A stretch of 64,000 bases of DNA from Mesorhizobium waimense (GCF_003601975.1 NZ_QZWZ01000004.1:211047-275046), one strand, 5' to 3'; counted from the first letter of the stretch, positions 1-9,708 are shown. Made by a program: numbers and translations. The notes: generated by a model from the letters alone, not told the origin.

Positions 1-459
1 TGCCTTGATCTGGTCGATGTGATAGTTTTCAGCTTCCGCCGTCGTCATGACCGCATCGACCCGGTAGCCGTCGCCGCGCGGTCCGACCACCCCATTCACA
101 AGGACGACCATCCCACGCGCGGCGTAAGGCGCACCGAGCGCCCGTGCCCACGAGACAGCGTGCCGGTTGGTGGCCGACAGCGCCTTGTCCGAATAGCCGA
201 GCTTCCCGCCCCAGTCCGGATTGGCGCGCCATGTCGGCGTGTCGAGCACGAAGCCGACGCCGCGCTGTTCGGCGATATCCAGAAACTGGCGAAAATAGCG
301 AGCGAGCCTGTCTTGGCCTTCTTCCTCGCCTAGCAGGGGAAAGGCGGCAAAGAACGGCAGATCGAGCCCATCCATGAAGACGAGCGACGTTTCGAGGCCG
401 CCATCCGTCAGGAGAACGGTTTCGCCCAGCTCACGAAGATCAATCTTCGCATTGGTCAT
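1..459 (-). CDS. homocysteine S-methyltransferase family protein, N-terminal part (runs off the left edge)
   Basis: Reading leftward from an ATG at 457-459, an open frame runs to the edge of the window (153 codons visible). It begins MTNAKIDLRELGETVLLTDG and continues with GGLETSLVF, the Gly-rich first strand of the homocysteine S-methyltransferase (Pfam S-methyl_trans) barrel. It also carries the early FVLDTPTWRANPDWG stretch typical of the family. Such enzymes move a methyl group from S-methylmethionine or a methylated donor to homocysteine. The zinc-binding cysteines lie in the C-terminal half and are not in view, so activity cannot be judged. No neighbour on the left is visible. Family assignment is fairly safe; substrate is not known. 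Confidence 0.75.
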   Translation of the reverse strand, partial: MTNAKIDLRELGETVLLTDGGLETSLVFMDGLDLPFFAAFPLLGEEEGQDRLARYFRQFLDIAEQRGVGFVLDTPTWRANPDWGGKLGYSDKALSATNRHAVSWARALGAPYAARGMVVLVNGVVGPRGDGYRVDAVMTTAEAENYHIDQIKA

Positions 460-589
460 CGCCGTGCCCGGTTTCGGCCTGCCGTTTGTGTGAGTATAGC
501 ATCTGGGGGCAAGTTCGCCCATGTCCCTGGCAAGCAAGCTCGTGCGCGCACGCGATCAGACATCGCATCGCCATTGCCGCGGCGCGCAA

Positions 590-610
590 ATGCGCATAGA
601 TTATGCGCAT
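590..610. promoter_or_regulatory. double palindrome, likely ccdAB operator
   Basis: Two perfect copies of the 8-bp palindrome ATGCGCAT (590-597 and 603-610), separated by five bases, lie 17 bp before the chosen ccdA start. Toxin-antitoxin operons are usually repressed by their own complex at such repeated palindromes. The role here is inferred from position. Confidence 0.6.
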
Positions 611-626
611 GTTGCGGAGAGTCACC

Positions 627-869
627 ATGCGCAAGCTAGCCTCGAACGCGATCCGCCAACCGGCGAACCTGTCGATCGATTCCAATCTCATGAAGGAAGC
701 CAAGGGGCTGGACGTCAATGTCTCGCGCGCCGCGGAAGCCGGTATCGCCGAAGCGGTGGCTGCCGAAAAGACGCGGCTGTGGAAGCTGGAGAACCGCGCC
801 ACGATGGAGGCGTGGAATGAATACGCCGAAAAGCAAGGAATACCGCTGGAAGAGTACCGGCAATTCTGA
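627..869 (+). CDS. ccdA: CcdA-family antitoxin
   Basis: An 80-residue protein that matches the CcdA pattern: a short N-terminal DNA-binding part (LSIDSNLMKEAKGLDVNVSR, residues about 15-34, ribbon-helix-helix) followed by an alkaline helix ending in EYAEKQGIPLEEYRQF, the region that wraps the toxin. The ATG at 627 is preferred over the one at 603. A GGAGA ribosome site sits just before 627, and the 603 ATG lies inside the palindromic operator. The stop codon overlaps the ATG of ccdB by one base (TGATG), giving translational coupling. It neutralises CcdB and, with it, probably represses the operon. No plasmid genes are near, so this is a chromosomal copy. Confidence 0.85.
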   Translation: MRKLASNAIRQPANLSIDSNLMKEAKGLDVNVSRAAEAGIAEAVAAEKTRLWKLENRATMEAWNEYAEKQGIPLEEYRQF

Positions 870-1168
870 TGGCCCGCTATGATGTCTTCGCGGGTCGCGT
901 CGAAGGCAGCTATTTGCTGAACGTGCAGTCCGATCTGCTCGACCACCTCAAGACACGAGTGGTGATCCCCCTTCTCCCGATCCAGACCGCACCGCCGGCG
1001 ATTCGAAAACTGCATCCCATCGTCGAGATCAATGGCCGAAAGCTGCTTGTGGCCACCCATCTGATCGCCACGGTTCCGATCAGCGAACTGGGTGAAATCA
1101 GGTTGAACATCACCAAGCATCACGACGACATCGTCGGCGCGCTCGACATGCTGTTCCAGGGTTTTTGA
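869..1168 (+). CDS. ccdB: CcdB-family toxin (DNA gyrase poison)
   Basis: A 99-residue protein of the usual CcdB length. The start MARYDVFAG, the core VVIPLLP, and the middle LHPIVEINGRKLLVATHLIA are standard for the family. CcdB traps gyrase (GyrA) on cleaved DNA. In the F-plasmid toxin the last three residues (Trp-Gly-Ile) are essential; here the protein ends LFQGF, keeping Gly and a hydrophobic last residue but replacing Trp with Gln. Chromosomal CcdB proteins vary at this place, so potency cannot be predicted. It overlaps ccdA by one base. Confidence 0.85.
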   Translation: MARYDVFAGRVEGSYLLNVQSDLLDHLKTRVVIPLLPIQTAPPAIRKLHPIVEINGRKLLVATHLIATVPISELGEIRLNITKHHDDIVGALDMLFQGF

Positions 1169-1188
1169 ATTGTCGGGCCGAGCCTTGC

Positions 1189-2961
1189 TCAGCCCGACGT
1201 CTTGGCCTGCCAGGCTTTCAGCGCCTCGTCGAACACCTTCTCGCCGGGGATGCCCTTTTCCATGGTGAGCAGCGCCCGCCGTCCGGTCTTGTAGACCACC
1301 GGCACGTCGATCCAGTCCTGGCCACGTAGCAGGGTCAGGTTGGCGTCCTCGTCGGCCTTGGTGTCGTTGAGCGCGACAAGGAAGAAGCCGTCGGCGATCT
1401 TGGCCGGAATGCCGATCAGCGGGCTGCCGGCATCCTGCTCCGAGCTCTTCATGGCGATGCGCAGGATGTTGTCGACGCCGCCGCCGTCAAAGCCTTCCGG
1501 CGTCAGGAAGATCATCTCGATAATGTGGCTGGCCGGCAGCGTCTGGTCGGTGTTGCGCCTGATCGTCATGCGCAGCTGGATGTCCTTGCCCGGAATGGTT
1601 GCTTCGGCGCGGATCGCCGGCTCAGGCGGCAGGTCACCGCCGGGCGATTCCTGCACCAGCGACCAGACGATGTTGCCGGGCTCGGCCGAGCCTTGCGCGG
1701 TGCTGGTGCGTTCTTCGTAGAAGATCGCTTTCTGGCCGACCGGCAGCGCTGTCTCGGCGGGTGCGGCCGCCGGCGCGGCCGGTGTGGTGCCGGCCGCCGG
1801 CGCAGGCAGAGCGGGGGCAGTCGCGTCAGCCGGTGCTGCGGGCGGCGCCGCACCGTCGGCTGGCGGCGTTGTTGCGGGCGCAGGCGGAGCGGGGGCAGTC
1901 GCGTCAGCCGGTGCTGCGGGCGGCGCGGCACCGTCGGCTGGCGGCGTTGTTGCGGGCGCGGGCACTGCGGGAGCGCCTCCGGCTGCAGCAGGTTGACCGG
2001 CTGGCGCGGGCGTCGGAGCGGCCGAAGGTGGCGTGGCCGGTGGTGGCGTGGCCGGCGGCGGCGTGGTCAACGCAGCGACGGATTCGCCTTCGCCTATGCC
2101 GCTTTGCCCGGCGGCCGGACCGGGATCGGTCTCCTTGCCCTCGGGTGTCAGGCGCTGGGTGAACTTGGTTGTCTCGGCGGTGTCGGTGGCGCCCGCCGCC
2201 GGCGGTGCCGCCGCGGCATCGGCCGCCGGCTTGGCCGGGGCCGCCGGTTTCACCAGCGGCTCGGTGGTGACGGTCTTCGACCCGCCAGGGCCGAACATCG
2301 AGCCGAACGCGTCCTTGTTCAGCCAGATGCCGTACCCGCCGCCGGCAATCACCAGCAGCACGGCGGCGGTCGCGATCAGCCCGCCATAGCTGCGTTTGCG
2401 CACGGCGGGGCGCAAGCGCTGGAAGGTGTCCTCCGCCGCCGGTTGCTCGTCATTGGCAAAGACGTCATCCTGGTCGTTCGGCGCCTGTGCGTCCATCCCC
2501 GGAAGGCGGGTATCGGCATTGTCGAATGGCGGCGTCTGCGGCGCCTTCTGCCAACTCGGCTCTGCCTTAGCGGCAGGCGGCGCCGGCTGGAAGGTCTCCG
2601 ACTTGGCGGGTTCCGGCTTGGCCATAGGCGGCGGCGGCCAGGTCGGTTCCGTCTTTGCCGGTTGCCGTGTGTGGCTCGGCTGGTTCTTGTTGCGGTCTAT
2701 GGACGAGAAGATGTGCTCCAGCTCCGCCAAAGGGTCGGCGGCAGGCACGCTCTTGGCATAGTTCCGCTCGACGCTGGAAATGGCATCTTCAAGCGTGCGC
2801 TTCTGCTGGTCGGCGACCGACGGAGCCAAAGGCGGAACGTGATCGGCAAGCTTCTTCGCGATCGTCGCCCGGGCCTTGTCGTAGACCCTCGCCCGAATCT
2901 CCGGCGTGTTCTCACCGAGACCGTCGATCGTCTTTTTCAGAACAGCAACGAAATCTGCCAT
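1189..2961 (-). CDS. proline/alanine-rich single-span membrane protein, function unknown
   Basis: A 590-residue protein. Residues 1-90 are an acidic/basic cytoplasmic part (MADFVAVLKKTIDGLGENTP) predicted to be helical. Residues 100-180 are Pro/Glu-rich. Residues about 193-214 form one membrane span. Residues 225-400 are a Pro/Ala/Thr linker containing two copies of a 26-residue unit (PAPATTPPADGAAPPAAPAD). Residues 410-590 form a folded domain (start VGQKAIFYEERTSTAQG) presumably in the periplasm. I do not recognise a catalytic motif. The gene lies 73 bp behind purA on the same strand and could be co-transcribed. The architecture suggests a cell-wall-spanning protein, but nothing in the sequence fixes its role. 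Confidence 0.7.
   Translation of the reverse strand: MADFVAVLKKTIDGLGENTPEIRARVYDKARATIAKKLADHVPPLAPSVADQQKRTLEDAISSVERNYAKSVPAADPLAELEHIFSSIDRNKNQPSHTRQPAKTEPTWPPPPMAKPEPAKSETFQPAPPAAKAEPSWQKAPQTPPFDNADTRLPGMDAQAPNDQDDVFANDEQPAAEDTFQRLRPAVRKRSYGGLIATAAVLLVIAGGGYGIWLNKDAFGSMFGPGGSKTVTTEPLVKPAAPAKPAADAAAAPPAAGATDTAETTKFTQRLTPEGKETDPGPAAGQSGIGEGESVAALTTPPPATPPPATPPSAAPTPAPAGQPAAAGGAPAVPAPATTPPADGAAPPAAPADATAPAPPAPATTPPADGAAPPAAPADATAPALPAPAAGTTPAAPAAAPAETALPVGQKAIFYEERTSTAQGSAEPGNIVWSLVQESPGGDLPPEPAIRAEATIPGKDIQLRMTIRRNTDQTLPASHIIEMIFLTPEGFDGGGVDNILRIAMKSSEQDAGSPLIGIPAKIADGFFLVALNDTKADEDANLTLLRGQDWIDVPVVYKTGRRALLTMEKGIPGEKVFDEALKAWQAKTSG
1803..1958 (-). repeat. two tandem 78-bp repeats inside the Pro/Ala linker
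   Basis: Positions 1803-1880 and 1881-1958 are almost identical (period 78 bp, 26 codons) and code for the repeated PAPATTPPADGAAPPAAPAD stretch. The period is a multiple of three, so copy number can change without a frameshift. Confidence 0.85.
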
Positions 2962-3034
2962 GCGTCAGTCGACCTGTATTTTGTTCCCGGACCGGCCGCG
3001 CAAATCAGCCGCAATGCCCGGAAAGGCTCAGAAA

Positions 3035-4333
<1,299 letters not shown>

Positions 4334-4486
4334 GTTTCTTTTCCCTTGAGATGCCGACTGGCGGCTTGAAACGACAGGCCTCTATAGCGTCAAGAGCAGG
4401 CCGATGCGACCATTCTTTGCCGCTGGAAACGGCCTGAGGCACAACAATTTTCGCCTTCCGCATCATTTACTTGGGCGAGCCGCCGC

Positions 4487-4519
4487 AAAAACAGAAAGGC
4501 GCGGACGGAGCCGCGCCTT
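4487..4519 (-). terminator. Rho-independent terminator after serA
   Basis: Read leftward, a 9-bp GC-rich stem (AAGGCGCGG / CCGCGCCTT, loop CTCCGT) is followed by TCTGTTTTTG. It sits 24 bp past the serA stop. Confidence 0.8.
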
Positions 4520-4543
4520 CGATAAAGCTTTCCTGGAATCAGG

Positions 4544-6145
4544 TCAGGCGCTGCCGACGTCGAACCGCAGCCGCTTGGCCGAGTCGATCGACTTGTGCGC
4601 CCGCACCTGTTCCAGCACCTTTTCCGGGAACGGCGCATCGAGATAGAGCAGCGCGATGGCATCGCCGCCGGGCCGGTTGCGGCCAAGCTGGAAGTTGGCG
4701 ATGTTGACGCCATTTTCGCCGCACACCGTGCCGAGCAGGCCGATGATGCCGGGCGCGTCGGCATTGGTCGTGTAGAGCATATGCTGGCCGACTTCGGCGT
4801 CGAGATTGATGCCTTTGATCTGGATGAAGCGCGGTTTGCCGTCGGAGAAGCAGGTGCCGGCGATCGAGCGCGTCCTGTGCTCGGTCTTGACCGTCAGCTT
4901 GATATAGCCGTCGAACACGCCCGACTTGTCGCGCTTGACCTCGGCGACGATGATGCCGCGCTCCTTCACCATGATCGGCGCCGACACCATGTTGACGTCG
5001 GAGACCTGCGGCCGGATCAGGCCGGCAAGGGCGGCGCTGATCAGCGCGCGCGTGTTCATCGTCGCTGTCGAGCCGTCGAACAGGATCTCGACCTCCTTGA
5101 TCGGATCCTCGGTGACCTGGCCGACAAAGGCGCCGAGCACTTCGGCGAGCTTGACGAAAGGCTTCAGCCTCGGCGCTTCCTCGGCGCTGATCGACGGCAT
5201 GTTGATGGCGTTGGAAACGGCGCCCTTGATCAGGTAGTCGGCCATCTGTTCGGCCACCTGCAGCGCGACGTTCTCCTGCGCTTCCGTGGTCGAGGCGCCG
5301 AGATGCGGCGTCGCCACGACATTGTGCATGCCGAACAGCTCATTCCTCTCCGCCGGTTCGACCTCGAACACGTCGATGCCGGCGCCGGCCACTTTGCCGC
5401 TCTTCAGCGCCGCCACCAGATCGGCCTCGACGATCAGGCCGCCGCGCGCGCAATTGATGATGCGCACGCCGTCCTTCATCTTGGCGATCGCCGACGCGTC
5501 GATGATGTTGCGCGTCTTGTCGGTCAGCGGCGTGTGCAGCGTGATGAAATCGGCGCGGGCGAACAGCTCGTCCAGTTCGACCTTCACGACGCCAAGTTCT
5601 TCCGCACGGCTGTCCGACAGGAACGGGTCGAAGGCGATGACATGCATCTTCAGGCCGACGCCGCGCGTGGCGACGATGGAACCGATATTGCCGCAGCCGA
5701 TCACGCCGAGCGTCTTGCCCGTGATCTCGATGCCCATGAACCGGTTCTTCTCCCATTTGCCGGCATGGGTGGAGGCATTGGCCTCCGGGATCTGGCGCGC
5801 CAGCGCGAAGATCATGGCAACCGCATGCTCGGCGGTGGTGATCGAATTGCCGAAGGGCGTGTTCATCACGATGATGCCCTTGCGGCTCGCCGCCGGGATG
5901 TCGACATTGTCGACGCCGATGCCGGCGCGGCCGACGACCTTCAATTTGGTAGCGGCATTGATCAGCTTTTCCGTGACCTTGGTCGCCGAACGGATGGCGA
6001 GCCCATCATACTGGCCGATCACTTCGGCGAGCTTTTCCTTGTCCTTGCCGAGATCCGGCAAATAGTCGACCTCGACCCCTCGGTCCTTGAAGATCTGCAC
6101 TGCGGTGGTGGAAAGTTTGTCTGAGACGAGAACGCGGGGCGCCAT
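4544..6145 (-). CDS. serA: D-3-phosphoglycerate dehydrogenase, long (ACT-domain) form
   Basis: A 533-residue enzyme that oxidises 3-phosphoglycerate with NAD, the first step of serine synthesis. The Rossmann loop GVIGCGNIGS lies at 147-156, catalytic Arg234 in CARGG, and catalytic His281 in TPHLGAST. After the catalytic core come an intervening domain and a C-terminal ACT domain (from about residue 455, with TTNADAPGIIGLLG) that in this family binds serine for feedback control. Length matches the 530-residue class found in alphaproteobacteria and mycobacteria. It lies 69 bp behind serC and is probably co-transcribed with it. Confidence 0.97.
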   Translation of the reverse strand: MAPRVLVSDKLSTTAVQIFKDRGVEVDYLPDLGKDKEKLAEVIGQYDGLAIRSATKVTEKLINAATKLKVVGRAGIGVDNVDIPAASRKGIIVMNTPFGNSITTAEHAVAMIFALARQIPEANASTHAGKWEKNRFMGIEITGKTLGVIGCGNIGSIVATRGVGLKMHVIAFDPFLSDSRAEELGVVKVELDELFARADFITLHTPLTDKTRNIIDASAIAKMKDGVRIINCARGGLIVEADLVAALKSGKVAGAGIDVFEVEPAERNELFGMHNVVATPHLGASTTEAQENVALQVAEQMADYLIKGAVSNAINMPSISAEEAPRLKPFVKLAEVLGAFVGQVTEDPIKEVEILFDGSTATMNTRALISAALAGLIRPQVSDVNMVSAPIMVKERGIIVAEVKRDKSGVFDGYIKLTVKTEHRTRSIAGTCFSDGKPRFIQIKGINLDAEVGQHMLYTTNADAPGIIGLLGTVCGENGVNIANFQLGRNRPGGDAIALLYLDAPFPEKVLEQVRAHKSIDSAKRLRFDVGSA

Positions 6146-6214
6146 GGCGGCCTCCTTGAAAATGGGATTGATCCGTACGGGAATCGGCGGCCCGAAGGCC
6201 GCCGCGCAATGAAC

Positions 6215-7390
6215 TCAGGCCGCCGCTTTCAGCGACGCCTTTTGCATGGCAAAGGCCCAGTCGAGCCAGGGCAGCAGTGCTTCGAGATCGGAGGTCTCGA
6301 CCGTCGCGCCGCACCAGATGCGCAGACCGGGCGGTGCGTCGCGATAGGCACCGGTGTCGTAGCCGACGCCTTCCTTGTCGAGCATCGACACCAGTCCCTT
6401 GGCGAACACCGCCTGGCCGTCGGCGTCGAGTGCCGCGACATCCGGATCGGTGAAGGACAGACAGACGGAGGTGTTCGACCGCGTCGCCGGCTCCACGGCC
6501 AGGTGTCCGAGCCACGAGGATTTGGCAACGAAGCGATCGAGCACCGCGGCATTGGCGTCGGCACGGGCGATCAGGGCCTCGAGGCCGCCGATCGACTTCG
6601 CCCACTGCAGCGCGTCCAGATAATCCTCGACGCACAGCATCGACGGCGTGTTGATGGTCTCGCCCTTGAAGATGCCTTCGATCAGCTTGCCGCCCGAGGT
6701 GAGGCGGAAGATCTTCGGCAGCGGCCAGGCCGGCTTGTAGGCCTCCAGCCGCTCGACCGCGCGGGGCGACAGGATCAGCATGCCATGCGCGCCCTCGCCG
6801 CCCAGCACCTTCTGCCAGGAGAAGGTGACGACATCGAGTTTTTCGAAATCGAGCCTTTGCGCGAAGGCTGCCGACGTCGCGTCGCAGATGGTCAGGCCCC
6901 GGCGTTCGGCCGGAATGAACTCGCCGTTCGGCACCCGCACGCCCGATGTCGTACCGTTCCACGTGAAGACCACGTCGCGGTCGAAGTCGATCTTGGCCAG
7001 CTCAGGCAGTTCGCCGTAGCCGGCTTCGATCTTGCGCACATCCGCGAGCTTCAGCTGCTTGACCACGTCGGTGACCCAGCCGGAACCGAAGCTCTCCCAG
7101 GCGACCATGTCGACGCCGCGCTCGCCGAGCAGCGACCACAGCGCCATCTCGACCGCGCCGGTGTCCGACGCCGGCACGATGCCGATGCGGTAATCCGCTG
7201 GTACCTGGAGGATCTCGCGCGTCAGCTCGATCGCTTGTTCGAGCTTGGTCTTGCCGATCTTGGCGCGGTGGGAACGTCCGAGCGCGGCATTCTGGAGTGC
7301 CTCGACTGACCAGCCGGGGCGCTTTGCGCAGGGACCTGAGGAGAAATTGGGGTTTGCCGGACGGAGTCCGGGCTTCGTAAGCGTCGTCAT
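6215..7390 (-). CDS. serC: phosphoserine aminotransferase
   Basis: A 391-residue PLP enzyme that converts 3-phosphohydroxypyruvate and glutamate to phosphoserine, step two of serine synthesis; it also acts in pyridoxal phosphate synthesis in many bacteria. The PLP-binding lysine is Lys194 in [13 protein letters not shown]. The N-terminal [21 protein letters not shown] is characteristic of the alphaproteobacterial SerC subgroup. The start codon is directly preceded by two hairpins matching the serC leader motif, whose second hairpin contains the ribosome site. Confidence 0.96.
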   Translation of the reverse strand: MTTLTKPGLRPANPNFSSGPCAKRPGWSVEALQNAALGRSHRAKIGKTKLEQAIELTREILQVPADYRIGIVPASDTGAVEMALWSLLGERGVDMVAWESFGSGWVTDVVKQLKLADVRKIEAGYGELPELAKIDFDRDVVFTWNGTTSGVRVPNGEFIPAERRGLTICDATSAAFAQRLDFEKLDVVTFSWQKVLGGEGAHGMLILSPRAVERLEAYKPAWPLPKIFRLTSGGKLIEGIFKGETINTPSMLCVEDYLDALQWAKSIGGLEALIARADANAAVLDRFVAKSSWLGHLAVEPATRSNTSVCLSFTDPDVAALDADGQAVFAKGLVSMLDKEGVGYDTGAYRDAPPGLRIWCGATVETSDLEALLPWLDWAFAMQKASLKAAA

Positions 7391-7440
7391 CGTGGTCTAT
7401 CCTTCCAGATAGTGGCCCCTCGTTGGGGAGGGGTGGCCCA
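7391..7440 (-). ncRNA. serC leader RNA motif (5' UTR element)
   Basis: Read leftward, two hairpins lie directly before the serC ATG. Stem 1 is CCCCTC/GAGGGG (7428-7433 with 7416-7421). Stem 2 is CTATC/GATAG (7408-7412 with 7397-7401), and the Shine-Dalgarno GGAAGG lies in and next to its loop. Placement, two-hairpin form and occlusion of the ribosome site agree with the serC RNA motif known from alphaproteobacterial serC-serA operons. What it senses, if anything, is not established. Confidence 0.75.
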
Positions 7441-7540
7441 CGGACGGCGATATGCGTTCAGGCTTCCGGCGTCAAGAGGAAAGTTTTTGTCGCTGGCAGG
7501 ATACTGGCCGGGTGAGATGAGAGAAAGCCAAGGCTGCAAA

Positions 7541-7569
7541 TGCAAAACGGCGGACCGAAGATCCGCCGT
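7541..7569 (-). terminator. terminator after the first outer-membrane protein gene
   Basis: Leftward reading gives the 8-bp stem ACGGCGGA/TCCGCCGT followed by TTTTGCATTT. It begins 22 bp past the stop at 7591. Confidence 0.75.
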
Positions 7570-7590
7570 CCCGTTGTCGATCTGGCAATC

Positions 7591-8466
7591 CTACCAGAGA
7601 TCGTAGCGCAACCCAACCTTGACGCTCTGATAGTCGACGCCCTCATGGATGTTGAAGGCGCCGCCGTCATAGGCGACGTATTTGGCACCGGGGATCGCGA
7701 AGTATTCGTATCCCAGGTCGACCGAAACATTCTTCGTGACTTGGTAGGACAAGCCGGCAGCGAGCGCATAAGCGAGATCGTAGCTGCCCTTCGAGGCAAC
7801 CGCGCCGGCGTAGCCCGCGGGATCATCGCAGTTGAATTGATCGACGGTCTGGATACCGCCGGCTGTGTTGGTGGTGGTCGTTTCGGTGCAATCGCGCTGG
7901 CCGATCGCCCTGCTGTATTTGCTGTAGACGACGCCAAGGCCGCCACCGATATACGGCGTCAGCCCGACATAGGTGCCGAGATCGATATAGCCGTTCGCCA
8001 TCAGGCTGTAGGCCTTGTTGTTCGCAATGTTCGAGCCATTGCAAGGTGCCGAAGCCGCGGCGTTGGTTTGATCGATAACGATCCCGGTATTGACGTCGGT
8101 TCGAGTTGTGGTGATCGAGCCGTCGCATGTGGTGACGAAATTGTCGCCGAACCTGTTGGTGGGCAGGATGCCGAAGTTGAGGTCGGCGCGCAGATAGTCA
8201 TTGAAATGGTAGCCCATGCCGACGCTGCCCTCGAACAGGCTGCTCTTGGAGGTGAACCCGGCAGGGGTCTCTTCGTGGTCGAATGGATGGCTGAAGGCGT
8301 AGCCGATATCGCCGCGCAGATACCATCCCGAACCGACCTCGACCGGCACATAGTCGGGTGCCTGGTCGACATAGATGGGCGGATCGTAGTCGGCAGACGA
8401 CGCCTGCGTCACCGGCATCAGCATGATTGCCGCAAGCGCCAGCGCTATACGCGATTTGAGTACCAT
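7591..8466 (-). CDS. Omp25/31-like outer-membrane beta-barrel protein
   Basis: A 291-residue protein with a signal peptide (MVLKSRIALALAAIMLMPVT..ASSA) and then a small beta-barrel: GSGWYLRGDIGYAFSHPF near the N-terminus and alternating amphipathic strands to the end, SVKVGLRYDLW. The C-terminal aromatic residue fits the barrel-assembly signal. The fold is that of the Rhizobiales Omp25/Omp31 porin-like family. A longer frame reaches 8526, but only the ATG at 8466 puts the signal peptide at the N-terminus. A triple TTAA array with CtrA-type spacing lies 63-90 bp upstream. It resembles the neighbour at 8756-9598 in plan. Confidence 0.88.
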   Translation of the reverse strand: MVLKSRIALALAAIMLMPVTQASSADYDPPIYVDQAPDYVPVEVGSGWYLRGDIGYAFSHPFDHEETPAGFTSKSSLFEGSVGMGYHFNDYLRADLNFGILPTNRFGDNFVTTCDGSITTTRTDVNTGIVIDQTNAAASAPCNGSNIANNKAYSLMANGYIDLGTYVGLTPYIGGGLGVVYSKYSRAIGQRDCTETTTTNTAGGIQTVDQFNCDDPAGYAGAVASKGSYDLAYALAAGLSYQVTKNVSVDLGYEYFAIPGAKYVAYDGGAFNIHEGVDYQSVKVGLRYDLW

Positions 8467-8528
8467 GGTCCCCGGGCTCCCGAACTTGGCGCGCATTGCA
8501 ATCGCACGCGCCGTTTCAGGGAGCATTG

Positions 8529-8556
8529 TTAACCATAGTGGTTAAGTGCCGGTTAA
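8529..8556 (-). promoter_or_regulatory. CtrA-type box cluster before the first omp gene
   Basis: TTAA at 8529-8532, 8542-8545 and 8553-8556; the last two form TTAA-N7-TTAA, the CtrA consensus spacing, and the first two are spaced by nine. The array lies 63-90 bp before the start codon. Binding is inferred from the motif only. Confidence 0.6.
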
Positions 8557-8705
8557 GGATAACAGAGCGTTAGCGAATTGATTTCGGCAGGGTTTTGACT
8601 GGAGCATGAAACCCGCTGAAGGTCGGGCGGCAGAAAGCGATCCGGTCTTTGCTTCGCTGATCTTCGGTTCCGAAAAAGTCGGACAGGAGTGAAGCAGCAC
8701 AAACG

Positions 8706-8732
8706 AAAACCGCCCGGCAGGGCCGGGCGGTT
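8706..8732 (-). terminator. terminator after the second outer-membrane protein gene
   Basis: Leftward, an 11-bp stem AACCGCCCGGC/GCCGGGCGGTT with a 3-base loop is followed by TTCGTTT. It begins 24 bp past the stop at 8756. Confidence 0.8.
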
Positions 8733-8755
8733 GGCGAAGCTTGAAATAGAGGCGC

Positions 8756-9598
8756 TTACTTGGTGTAGACCGGCTCCGGCACATAGGGCTCCGGCGGAGG
8801 AGCGCAGTCGGACCGGCCGAACTGGTAGCGCAGGCCACCGCGCACTTCATGCACGTTGATGCCATGGTCGTAGCCCGGGCCGACATTGCTGTCCGAAGCG
8901 TATTCGAACATCTTGCCGCCATTGATGTGGCTGTAGCGATAGCCGACATCGAGCTTGACCTGGTCGGTCAGGCAGTAGGAAGCGCCGGCCATGAGGGCAT
9001 AGGCAAAGCGCCAGCCCTTGCCGCCCGTGTGTTCGAAGGAGCCGTCGAGGTCGGTATTGTGTAGCGTATCCCACTTGACCCAGGCACCGCCGATGCCGGC
9101 GCCGACATAGGGCGTCACACCGTGCCAGGTGCCGATGTCGACATAGGCGTTGGCCAGCAGCAGCATCGCCGAATAGGACGAAGTGTCGGTCGAAGTACAG
9201 GCCACCGTGCCGCCGGTGCAGAAGCCGTTCGTCGATCCGCGGAAATCAGACTTGCCCATCCAGTCGAAGGTCAGGTCTGTGCGGAAGTACCGATTGACCT
9301 GATAACCGACACCGGCGCCGGCCGAGAAAGCGCCCTTCAGCGAACCGCTGGCAAAAGACCCAGGATTCTGGGGCGCTGTTCCACTGTAGGTGGTATAGTC
9401 GCCACCGCCGAACTCCGACCAATGGTAGTCGATGTCGCCGCGAATGTACCAGCCGCCAAAATCGGCCGGTTCCTGATAGGCCACTGGCGGCGGCGCCTGC
9501 TCGACCACGGGCGGTTCCACGAAATCGGCGGCGAAGACCGGTCCGGCCACGCCCGCCAACAGCGCGGCGAACAGTGCCATTCTTGCTGTATTGAACAT
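8756..9598 (-). CDS. Omp25/31-like outer-membrane protein with a proline-rich C-terminal tail
   Basis: A 280-residue protein. The signal peptide (MFNTARMALFAALLAGVAG..FAA) ends before a Pro-rich linker (DFVEPPVVEQAPPPVAYQEP). The barrel starts at GGWYIRGDIDYHW, and its last predicted strand is VHEVRGGLRYQFG. Unusually, about 19 residues follow (RSDCAPPPEPYVPEPVYTK), so the protein does not end at the barrel strand. Start at 9598 is chosen because AGGGG lies just upstream and the signal peptide begins there. The gene has a TTAA-N7-TTAA box 83-97 bp upstream. It is probably a distant paralogue of the 7591-8466 gene. Confidence 0.88.
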   Translation of the reverse strand: MFNTARMALFAALLAGVAGPVFAADFVEPPVVEQAPPPVAYQEPADFGGWYIRGDIDYHWSEFGGGDYTTYSGTAPQNPGSFASGSLKGAFSAGAGVGYQVNRYFRTDLTFDWMGKSDFRGSTNGFCTGGTVACTSTDTSSYSAMLLLANAYVDIGTWHGVTPYVGAGIGGAWVKWDTLHNTDLDGSFEHTGGKGWRFAYALMAGASYCLTDQVKLDVGYRYSHINGGKMFEYASDSNVGPGYDHGINVHEVRGGLRYQFGRSDCAPPPEPYVPEPVYTK

Positions 9599-9680
9599 GC
9601 TTGTCACCCCTAAGAAGCCTCGGAACGACGTATCCGCCCGAATGTGATTGACCTCGGCGTGGATAATGAATTGCAAAGGT

Positions 9681-9708
9681 TAAAAGGCGTTTAACCGTAT
9701 TGATTAAC
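9681..9708 (-). promoter_or_regulatory. CtrA-type box cluster before the second omp gene
   Basis: TTAA at 9681-9684, 9692-9695 and 9705-9708, giving TTAA-N7-TTAA then N9. It is the same three-box layout as before the first omp gene, but mirrored. It lies 83-110 bp before the start codon. Confidence 0.6.

Noticed and set aside
4595..6124. Long open frame antisense to serA
   Set aside because: Mirror of a high-GC codon pattern; serA on the other strand is certain.
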